Positions 5,907 to 10,834 of a stretch of DNA of 10,834 nt are shown here, piece by piece (position 1 is the stretch's first letter; each line of letters starts with the position of its first letter). Under the pieces are notes generated by a model, which worked only from the letters and a program-made list of their open reading frames with translations, searched no databases and was not told the origin of the DNA. A program made the position numbers and the translations under genes. This DNA comes from Methanobacteriota archaeon (lineage in GTDB: Archaea; Halobacteriota; Syntropharchaeia; JACQPP01): positions 1 through 10,834 of the forward strand of contig JACQPP010000117.1 of the NCBI GenBank assembly GCA_016207465.1, read 5' to 3'.

Positions 5907-6683
5907 TTATGCCTCAATCACTTCCATCTCCCTCTCCAGGAGGGCCACCTGGCGCTCCTCGAGGGTCCGGGGGTCCAGGGGGACCACCACCCGCCCCGGG
6001 GTGAGGGCCACGCTCTCCGAGAGGTCGTGGACGAACTTCAGGACAGAGGTGAACTCGGACCTCCCGATGAGGTATTCGAGGCCGTCCAGCAGGATGACCG
6101 ACTCCCCCGGCTGGTGGGAGAACTCCCGCACCGCCCGGAGGATTTCGTCGAGGCGCCGGATTCTCCCCTCCCCCTCCCCCTCCTGGTGGCAGAGCCAGAA
6201 GTAGGCCGAGTCCACATCGAGGCGCTCCCGGGCCCGGTCGGGGGGCAGGCGGGTGATGGCCATCCCCCGGGCCCCCCCTCGGACGTGGCCCCGGTAGACA
6301 TCGAGGGCCATGTGGGGCTTGGGCTCCTTCACCAGGCAGCAGGTCCCCGGCGGGAGCAGGACCACCCGGGGGATGCGGGGGCGCTCCTCGGCCACGAGTT
6401 CCCGGCGGAGCTCATTCTCCTTGACTGCCATGTAGTGGCCCAGGGCCTCCTCCAGTGGGACCGCATAAAACAGCGAGGGCTGGCCGGGCCACACCTCCGC
6501 GAACCCCCGCTTCTGGAGGCCCTCCACGAGGTGGTAGACCCGCTCCCGGGGGACCCGCGAGGCCTCCGCCACCTGGGGCGCGGTGAGCCCCCCGGCGTTC
6601 TCCGCCAGGGCCGAATAGACCAGGATTTCGTCCACGGTGAACCCGAGGCGGCGCAGGACGGAGAGGGCCTTCTCGATGGCCAT
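5907..6683 (-). CDS. TrmB-type HTH protein with C-terminal DUF835 domain
   Basis: This 258-aa protein has two parts. Residues 1-75 are a TrmB-like winged helix: ALSVLRRLGFTVDEILVYSAL, then GLTAPQVAEASRVPRERVYHLVEGLQKRGFAE, where 'R.R.Y.lv..L...G' is the recognition-helix pattern of TrmB regulators. Residues about 105-258 match DUF835: CCLVKEPKPHMALDVYRGHV, GMAITRLPPDR, YFWLCHQ, SVILLDGLEYLIGRSEF, LDPRTLEERQVALLERE. DUF835 resembles a RecA/KaiC-like fold without its P-loop and is common in Thermococci and Thermoplasmata, with unknown ligand. The protein probably senses a signal through DUF835 and controls transcription. The ATG at 6683 is chosen over an upstream frame because the conserved HTH starts there and a clear TATA lies 30 nt upstream. 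It diverges from the HD gene. Confidence 0.85.
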   Translation of the reverse strand: MAIEKALSVLRRLGFTVDEILVYSALAENAGGLTAPQVAEASRVPRERVYHLVEGLQKRGFAEVWPGQPSLFYAVPLEEALGHYMAVKENELRRELVAEERPRIPRVVLLPPGTCCLVKEPKPHMALDVYRGHVRGGARGMAITRLPPDRARERLDVDSAYFWLCHQEGEGEGRIRRLDEILRAVREFSHQPGESVILLDGLEYLIGRSEFTSVLKFVHDLSESVALTPGRVVVPLDPRTLEERQVALLEREMEVIEA

Positions 6684-6708
6684 ACCAGGGGGGCTTTTCG
6701 CTATCGGT

Positions 6709-6718
6709 GATATACTTT
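6709..6718 (-). promoter_or_regulatory. BRE/TATA element for the TrmB/DUF835 gene
   Basis: The minus strand reads agaaagtatatcac, with an AAAG BRE-like block followed by TATAT, centred about 30 nt upstream of the ATG at 6683. The element and spacing match those in front of the 108-aa gene. Confidence 0.6.
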
Positions 6719-6734
6719 CTCCCATACCTTTTTC

Positions 6735-6769
6735 TTTTTTCCACGCGAGCGAAGCAAGCGTGGAAAAAA
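6735..6769. repeat. Hairpin over the start of the HD gene, twin of 7883-7915
   Basis: Perfect 12-bp arms, ttttttccacgc (6735-6746) and gcgtggaaaaaa (6758-6769), enclose an 11-nt loop gagcgaagcaa. The proposed GTG start of the HD gene (6760-6762) is inside the 3' arm. No local gene ends here, since both neighbours start here and diverge, so it is not a terminator for either. The same arm pattern with one compensatory A-T to G-C pair change recurs just after the HD gene. Confidence 0.75.
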
Positions 6770-7884
6770 CAAAGGTCATCCGGGACCCCCTCTACGGCTA
6801 CATCGAGTGCGACCCCCTGGCCCTCTCCCTCCTGGACACCCCGGAGGTGCAGCGGCTCCGGCGGGTGCGCCAGCTGGGCTTCGCCTTCCTGGTCTACCCG
6901 GGGGCCAACCACAGCCGCTTCGAGCACAGCTTGGGGGTCTACCACCTGGCGGGGAGGCTGCCGGTGGAGGAGCCCGAATTCCGGGCCGCGGCCCTCCTCC
7001 ACGATGTGGGCCACAGCCCCTACAGCCACGCCTCCGAGGCCCTCTTCCACCGGGTCACCCGCACCACCCACGAGGAGAGGCCCCTCGGCCCCCGTGTGGT
7101 GGAGGCCCTGGAGTCCCACGGCCTGCGGGTCTCCCGGGTGGCGCGCCACATCCGGGGGGAGACCCCCGAGGGGAGGCTCCTGGCGGGGGAGTTGGATGTG
7201 GACCGCATGGACTACCTGGTGCGGGACGCCTACTACACCGGGGTGGCATTCGGCCGCGCCGACGTGGTGCGGCTCATCGAGGAGATGGGCTACCGCCGGG
7301 GGCGCGTGTATGTGCGGGCCCAGGGGCTCCAGGCCGCCGAGTCCCTCCTGGTGGCCCGTGCCCTCATGTATCCCACCGTCTACCTCCACCACGTGTGCCG
7401 CATCGCCGAGGCCATGTTCAGCGGGGCCCTGGAGGCCGCGGTGCAGGATGGGGCCGACCCCGGGGCCCTCCGGGCCATGGACGACTACGAGGCCAACATC
7501 GCCCTCCGCCGCATGGGGGGCGTGGCCGCCGGGATGGTGGAGCGCATCAACTCCCGCCGCCTCTACAAGCGGGCCCTCTACGAGCCCGCCGGGGACCGGC
7601 GGGCCCATCTCGCCCGCACCGGGGCCCCCCGGCTCCGGGAGGCCATCGCCCGCCGGGCCCGCGTCCCCCCGGAGCGGGTCCTGGTGGACCTGCCCCCCAT
7701 GGAGCCCCCATTGGGGAGGGTGGACGTGGAGATGGACGGGGGATACCGGGATTTGCGCCGGGTGAGCCCCCTGGTCTCCATCCTCGACCGGGCCCACCGG
7801 GACGCCGCCCGCGTGGGAGTCTACACCGAGCCCAGGAACCGGGCCGCGGTGGCCCGGGCGGCCCGGCGTGTGCTGGAATTGTGA
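6760..7884 (+). CDS. HD-domain phosphohydrolase (SAMHD1/dNTPase-like, COG1078 type)
   Basis: This is a 374-aa metal-dependent phosphohydrolase. The opening KVIRDPLYGYIE is the usual N-terminus of this family. The HD metal site is complete: H56 in HSRFEHSLGV, H81-D82 in AALLHDVGHSPYSHASE, and D146 in ELDVDRMDYLVRDAYYTG. By analogy with SAMHD1 and archaeal COG1078 proteins the substrate is likely a nucleotide such as a dNTP, but that is not shown here. The C-terminal third is helical and Arg-rich. The start is uncertain. GTG 6760 fits the family N-terminus and is used here; ATGs at 6676 and 6637 would lengthen the protein but run antisense into the TrmB gene. No convincing TATA is seen about 30 nt before the GTG. 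The gene is flanked on both ends by hairpins of one type. Confidence 0.88.
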   Translation: MEKTKVIRDPLYGYIECDPLALSLLDTPEVQRLRRVRQLGFAFLVYPGANHSRFEHSLGVYHLAGRLPVEEPEFRAAALLHDVGHSPYSHASEALFHRVTRTTHEERPLGPRVVEALESHGLRVSRVARHIRGETPEGRLLAGELDVDRMDYLVRDAYYTGVAFGRADVVRLIEEMGYRRGRVYVRAQGLQAAESLLVARALMYPTVYLHHVCRIAEAMFSGALEAAVQDGADPGALRAMDDYEANIALRRMGGVAAGMVERINSRRLYKRALYEPAGDRRAHLARTGAPRLREAIARRARVPPERVLVDLPPMEPPLGRVDVEMDGGYRDLRRVSPLVSILDRAHRDAARVGVYTEPRNRAAVARAARRVLEL

Positions 7885-7915
7885 GTTTTTTCCGCGCAAC
7901 GCGCGGAAAAAACTC
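7883..7915. terminator. Bidirectional terminator-like hairpin between convergent genes
   Basis: A perfect 15-bp inverted repeat, gagttttttccgcgc (7883-7897) and gcgcggaaaaaactc (7901-7915), encloses the loop aac. It overlaps both stop codons: TGA of the HD gene (7882-7884) and TGA of the decarboxylase gene on the other strand (7916-7914). With U-runs inside the stem on either strand, it could end transcription from both sides. Confidence 0.75.
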
Positions 7916-8894
7916 AGAACAGGTGATCCGGGGAGGGCGCGACTCCGGGGCCGGGCCCGGAGGAGAATATCTCCACCTCTCCCACGGCGAGGCGCACCCG
8001 CTCCTCCACCCGCTCGGCCCACTCTCGGGGGACGAGGAGGTGGGGGTTGGGCCCCGCGTCCAATGTCATGTAGACCGGGATGGACTCCTCGCGCCACCGG
8101 GCCACCTCCCTCCAGAGGAGGACGGTCTCCGGCTCCCAGTAGAGGAGGGGCGGGCTGCTGGTGAGCATCACCGCGTGCATGGCCAGGGCGTCGTGTTCCG
8201 CCCACTTCCCCAGGAGGCGGATGTCCCGGCGGAGGATGGCCCCCCGCACCTCCGCGAGGCTCCGGCGGGTCCCCTCCACCCGGGCCCGGTGGAGTTCGCT
8301 GGTGGAGGCCAGCCTGTGGCCCCTCTCCGAGGAGACCGCCTTCTCCCGCTGGGACACGATGACCGAGAGGTCCACCAGGTCCCACCACTCGGGGGGCGCC
8401 AGGGGGAATGCGTAGGAGTCCCCGTGGGCCGCGCCGGGGAGCCACTCCACGAATCCCCCGAAGACGCTGCGGGAGGCGGAGCCCGAGCCCAGCCGCGCCA
8501 GCGTGGAGAGCGCCCGGCGGGTGGGGCGCTTCCCGGCGGCCCAGAGGGCGGCGGCGGTGAGGGCGGCGAATCCGGAGGCCGAGGAGGCGAGGCCGCTGGA
8601 GGCGGGGAAGGTGTTCCGGGAGACCACCCGCGCCCGGGAGCGCAGCCCGGCGAATCTCCGGAGGCGCTCCAGGTGGGCGCCTACCCGCTCCCGCGCGGCC
8701 CCCTCCGGGACCCGCCCGTCCACCGTCACCCGGTGCCGGGGCCAGCCTCCCCACTCCACCGTGGTGGCGGTCCGCAGGCCCCCCAGGGTCATGGAGATGG
8801 AGCCGTTCGCGGGGAGACGCAGGGCATCGTCCCGGTTCCCCCAGTACTTGATGAGGGCGATGTTGGGGCAGGCCACCGCCGTCGCTTTCCTCAT
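7914..8894 (-). CDS. mvaD: Diphosphomevalonate (or phosphomevalonate) decarboxylase
   Basis: This GHMP-fold enzyme of the mevalonate route to isoprenoids uses ATP to decarboxylate (di)phosphomevalonate, feeding archaeal ether-lipid synthesis. The signatures are complete over 326 aa: CPNIALIKYWG...LPANGSISMTL (residues 9-37), the GHMP glycine/serine loop FPASSGLASSASGFAAL (96-112), RLGSGSASRSVFGGFVEW (134-151), and MTLDAGPNPHLL (276-287), where D279 is the expected catalytic Asp. K16 of IKYWG is present, but the family's second Lys (WGKRD in yeast, K22) is Asn20 here. From memory the staphylococcal equivalent contacts the substrate diphosphate, so a monophosphate substrate, as in haloarchaeal phosphomevalonate decarboxylase, is possible. 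The ATG at 8894 directly abuts a shared divergent promoter. Confidence 0.93.
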   Translation of the reverse strand: MRKATAVACPNIALIKYWGNRDDALRLPANGSISMTLGGLRTATTVEWGGWPRHRVTVDGRVPEGAARERVGAHLERLRRFAGLRSRARVVSRNTFPASSGLASSASGFAALTAAALWAAGKRPTRRALSTLARLGSGSASRSVFGGFVEWLPGAAHGDSYAFPLAPPEWWDLVDLSVIVSQREKAVSSERGHRLASTSELHRARVEGTRRSLAEVRGAILRRDIRLLGKWAEHDALAMHAVMLTSSPPLLYWEPETVLLWREVARWREESIPVYMTLDAGPNPHLLVPREWAERVEERVRLAVGEVEIFSSGPGPGVAPSPDHLF

Positions 8895-8896
8895 GG

Positions 8897-8931
8897 GATA
8901 ACGCTATTTACTCCCGGGAGATAGCGTTATC
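8897..8931. promoter_or_regulatory. Mirror-symmetric divergent promoter between mvaD and zinc-ribbon gene 1
   Basis: GATAACGCTAT (8897-8907) and its exact complement ATAGCGTTATC (8921-8931) flank ttactcccgggag, which contains the palindrome ctcccgggag. The whole gap between the two start codons is 40 nt. Read in either direction, ataacgctat is centred about 30 nt before the start codon (8935 rightward, 8894 leftward), so each arm sits where a TATA element belongs for one gene and over the start site of the other. Rightward the box continues as ctattta, a better TATA than leftward ctatct. This arrangement would make the two promoters compete or respond to one regulator. Confidence 0.65.
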
Positions 8932-8934
8932 GCT

Positions 8935-9276
8935 ATGGCCGACCTGTGCGAGGCATGCGGCAAGACCGTGAACCTCTTCTTCATGAGGCGGATGAAGGAG
9001 GAGGGGAACGACTGCTCCATCTACCAGTGCCCCGAGTGCCGCGCCTTCTCGGTCCGGGGCTCCATGACCGAGAGGGCCATGCGGGCCTTCACCGCCCGCA
9101 TCGACGTCCCCTGGCACGTGGACGAGGAGAAGAACCGGTTCGTCTGCGAATACTCCAACCTCCACCTTGTCTTCCCCATGAACCGCTCCTGGTCCTGCGA
9201 CAAGTGCTTCCGCTCGTGCGTCTACGACCCCAAGCTCACCCAGGGGGCCCTCACCTTCAACCGGAGGCCCATGTAG
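8935..9276 (+). CDS. Zinc-ribbon protein, tandem paralog 1 (113 aa)
   Basis: This is a small soluble protein with nine Cys, eight of them shared with the next gene: C5 and C8 (LCEACGK), C32 and C35 (QCPECRAF), C71 (CEYSNLHLVF), and C88, C91 and C95 (CDKCFRSC). Four CxxC-type ligands in the N-terminal half suggest one zinc site; the C-terminal C71/C88/C91/C95 set could form a second. The middle (residues 44-70) is charged and poorly conserved. I do not recognise a named family, and binding of zinc is inferred from the Cys spacing alone. It is immediately preceded by the symmetric promoter and ends 2 nt before paralog 2, so the two genes form an operon. The ATG is at about 29 nt from the TATA-like ctattta, which fits a leaderless mRNA. 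Confidence 0.85.
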   Translation: MADLCEACGKTVNLFFMRRMKEEGNDCSIYQCPECRAFSVRGSMTERAMRAFTARIDVPWHVDEEKNRFVCEYSNLHLVFPMNRSWSCDKCFRSCVYDPKLTQGALTFNRRPM

Positions 9277-9278
9277 CC

Positions 9279-9659
9279 ATGCCCGAGCTGTGCGAGGCCT
9301 GCGGGAAGGAGTCCAACATCGTCTTCGTCAAGCGCATCAAGGAGGCCAAGAGCGACAGCGCCGTCTACCAGTGCTCCGAGTGCAGGGCCTTCACCGCCCG
9401 GGGCTCCATCAACGAGAAGAACATGCGCCTCCTCACCATCCCCGAGGGCCTCCTCTGGCACCTCGACGAGGAGCGCGGCCAGTTCATCTGCGAATACAAC
9501 AACCTCCACCTCGTCTTCCCCGCCGACAAGCCCTGGTCCTGCGACAAATGCGAGCGGGGGTGCGTCCACCGGCCCCACCTGGGAAAGGCCACCCTCACAT
9601 TCCGCCGCAGGCGGACACAAGATAGGCCTCCCGCCCTTCGGGCGGGCAACGAGGTTTGA
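9279..9659 (+). CDS. Zinc-ribbon protein, tandem paralog 2 (126 aa)
   Basis: It aligns without gaps to paralog 1 over residues 1-110, with 60 identical positions by my hand count (about 55%), so it is a tandem duplicate that has clearly diverged. All eight shared Cys are kept (C5, C8, C32, C35, C71, C88, C91, C95), as are CEYxNLHLVFP, WSCDKC and the ALTF/TLTF end. The protein-1 Cys27 is Ser here. The last 16 or so residues (RRTQDRPPALRAGNEV) are extra and are encoded across a strong CCCGCCC hairpin, so they may be a read-through tail. It starts 2 nt after the paralog 1 stop and ends 34 nt before the first NFACT ATG. The function is unknown; a nucleic-acid or ribosome-linked zinc protein is a reasonable guess from its type and neighbour only. 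Confidence 0.85.
   Translation: MPELCEACGKESNIVFVKRIKEAKSDSAVYQCSECRAFTARGSINEKNMRLLTIPEGLLWHLDEERGQFICEYNNLHLVFPADKPWSCDKCERGCVHRPHLGKATLTFRRRRTQDRPPALRAGNEV
9630..9646. terminator. GC hairpin at the end of zinc-ribbon gene 2
   Basis: CCCGCCC (9630-9636), loop ttc, GGGCGGG (9640-9646) is a perfect 7-bp stem inside the last codons of paralog 2. A T triplet follows a few bases later (ggtttg), not a strong U-tract. It could weaken transcription into the NFACT gene or stabilise the mRNA end. Confidence 0.45.
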
Positions 9660-9673
9660 TAGGACCTGAAACC

Positions 9674-9683
9674 GGCTATACTT
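9674..9683 (+). promoter_or_regulatory. TATA-like element for the NFACT gene
   Basis: The sequence gaaaccggctatactt has a purine-rich BRE-like part and a CTATAC core centred near 9679. It is about 27 nt upstream of the ATG at 9706 but only about 15 nt upstream of the ATG at 9694, which bears on the choice of start. It shows the NFACT gene may have its own promoter besides read-through from the zinc-ribbon pair. Confidence 0.5.
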
Positions 9684-9693
9684 TCCTGTGACA

Positions 9694-10834
9694 ATGAAGA
9701 CCGCCATGACCGGGGTGGACATCGCCGCCTCGGTCCTCGAACTCCAGCGCCTGGTGGGGACATCGGTGGACAAAATCCACCAGCAGTCCCCCATGGAGTT
9801 CCGCCTCCGCATCGGCCGCGAGGACCTCCTCATCGAGGCGGGGCGCCGCATCCACCTCACCCGCTACCGGAGGCCCGCCGGGGGGACCCACAATTTCCCC
9901 ATGCTCCTCCGCAAGCACCTCACCGGGGGAAGGCTCATCCGGGTGCGCCAGGCGGGCCTCGACCGCATCGTGGAACTCCAGGTGGCCCGCGGGGAGGCGG
10001 GGGCGACGGTGGTGGTGGAGATGCTCACCCCCCCCAACCTCCTGCTCCTCGACGGCGAGAACCACATCCTCCGGGCCCTCACCCACCGCACCTACAAGGA
10101 CCGCAGCCTCCGCCGGGGAGAGACCTACCGCCCGCCCCCGGCCAAGCCCGACCCCCGCACCCTCACCCCCGCGGCCCTGGGGAAACTCCTGGCGGGCTCC
10201 AGCCGGGACCTGGTGCGCACCCTCGCCACCGACCTCGGCCTCGGCGGGCTCTACGCCGAGGAGGTCTGCCTCCGGGCGGGCCTCGACAAGAACCTCGAAG
10301 CCCCCCGGGCCGACCCCGACAAAATCCGGGAAGCCCTCCGGGGGCTCCTCGACCCCCTCCACCGGGGCCCCCTCCGCCCCCGCGTCCTCCTCCAGGGGGG
10401 AGAGATGGTGGATGTGGTCCCCCTGGAACTCGAATCCCACCGGGGGATGGAGGCCCGCCCCTACCCCACATTCCAGGAGGCCCTCGACGACTACTTCACC
10501 CACCTCGCCTCCCGCCCCGCGGAGGACCCCCAGGCGGGCCTCCGGCGGATGCTGGAGTCCCAGGAGAAGACCGCGGCCCGCCTGGAGGCCGAGGCCCGCG
10601 AGGCCGATGGGATGGCCCGGCGCATCTACGCCCACTACCCGGAGGTGGAGGAGGCCCTCCGCGAGAAGCGCAAGCAGATTGTGCTCGACGGGGACACCGT
10701 GGAACTCGACCCCCGGCTCGGGGTGGAGAAGAACGCCGCCCGCCTCTACCAGAGGGCCAAGGAGGCCCGCGCCAAACTCCAGGGGGCCCGGCAGGCCATC
10801 GAGGAGACCCGCCGCAGACTGGAGGCCCCCCCGC
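9694..10834 (+). CDS. NFACT protein (archaeal Rqc2/RqcH homolog), 3' end outside window
   Basis: The first 380 residues of a ribosome-quality-control factor are visible; archaeal members are typically about 650 aa. The family binds 60S/50S-type large subunits obstructed by nascent chains and tRNA, and eukaryotic and bacterial members add C-terminal tails. The NFACT-N domain starts MKTAMTGVDIAASVLELQRLV. It includes HNFPMLLRKHLTGGRL and the diagnostic Asp-Arg pair D90-R91 in GLDRIVELQV, which is needed for tRNA binding in RqcH/Rqc2. VVEMLTPPNLLLLDGENHILR follows. A helix-hairpin-helix region comes at about 180-215 (AALGKLLAGS, LGLGGLYAEEVCLRAG). The rest is a coiled coil from about 290 to the end. 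ATG 9694 gives the usual archaeal MKxxMTxxDI start; ATG 9706 would fit a leaderless mRNA from the TATA at 9674-9683. Confidence 0.93.
   Translation, partial: MKTAMTGVDIAASVLELQRLVGTSVDKIHQQSPMEFRLRIGREDLLIEAGRRIHLTRYRRPAGGTHNFPMLLRKHLTGGRLIRVRQAGLDRIVELQVARGEAGATVVVEMLTPPNLLLLDGENHILRALTHRTYKDRSLRRGETYRPPPAKPDPRTLTPAALGKLLAGSSRDLVRTLATDLGLGGLYAEEVCLRAGLDKNLEAPRADPDKIREALRGLLDPLHRGPLRPRVLLQGGEMVDVVPLELESHRGMEARPYPTFQEALDDYFTHLASRPAEDPQAGLRRMLESQEKTAARLEAEAREADGMARRIYAHYPEVEEALREKRKQIVLDGDTVELDPRLGVEKNAARLYQRAKEARAKLQGARQAIEETRRRLEAPP

Noticed and set aside
6637..6759. Longer N-terminus for the HD protein (ATG 6637 or 6676).
   Set aside because: It would be antisense to the start of the TrmB/DUF835 gene and adds residues not expected in the family, whose members begin close to KVIRDPLYGYIE. 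It is kept only as an alternative.
6412..8754. Leftward frame of 780 codons spanning the HD gene, and a matching rightward one over the decarboxylase (6807-8924).
   Set aside because: Both are Pro/Gly/Arg-rich frames crossing the terminator hairpin and several real genes. They have no recognisable domain and contradict the HD and GHMP motifs in the real frames.
9651..9676. ggttt...aaacc inverted repeat before the NFACT promoter.
   Set aside because: The arms are only 5 bp with a long loop, which is easily expected by chance.

Overview
The window is a GC-rich, gene-dense piece of an archaeal chromosome. Three things show it is archaeal: an adjacent DNA topoisomerase VI B/A pair, an archaeal-type NFACT (Rqc2/RqcH family) protein, and TATA-box promoters placed about 30 nt upstream of start codons, as in leaderless archaeal transcription. 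The HTH_10 (Bat-type) regulator, the TrmB-HTH/DUF835 protein, the mevalonate-pathway decarboxylase and a PGF-CTERM-like protein tail all fit a euryarchaeon. A high-GC uncultured Thermoplasmata lineage is my best guess, but that placement is inference.

Layout, left to right. Positions 1-105 hold the C-terminal tail of a surface-type protein, followed by a palindromic dispersed repeat (105-170) and a leftward 108-aa orphan gene (178-504). The orphan shares a divergent promoter region with the rightward top6B-top6A operon (596-3678), whose genes overlap by ATGA. A leftward coupled pair faces the operon: a 236-aa helical protein and a 55-aa protein (4571-3697). A 165-nt promoter region then separates this pair from a rightward HTH_10 regulator (4737-5456). 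The 3' end of the regulator overlaps a convergent four-helix DUF4149 membrane protein (5814-5386) by 71 nt.

A second copy of the dispersed repeat (5831-5902) lies between the DUF4149 gene and a leftward TrmB-HTH/DUF835 gene (6683-5907). Divergent from that is a rightward HD-domain phosphohydrolase (6760-7884), bracketed by two hairpins with nearly the same arms. It converges on a leftward diphosphomevalonate/phosphomevalonate decarboxylase (8894-7914). A 40-nt, almost mirror-symmetric divergent promoter then leads to two tandem zinc-ribbon paralogs (8935-9659) and to an NFACT gene (9694 to the window end, truncated).

Most genes are housekeeping: chromosome topology (TopoVI), isoprenoid lipid synthesis, nucleotide-type hydrolysis, ribosome quality control, and transcription regulators. 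I do not see a defence island, CRISPR array, prophage or transposase, and I cannot support a clear new multi-gene system. The parts most worth a second look are the duplicated eight-cysteine zinc-ribbon proteins beside NFACT, the twin hairpins around the HD gene (one buries its start codon), the mirror-symmetric promoter, and the dispersed palindrome.
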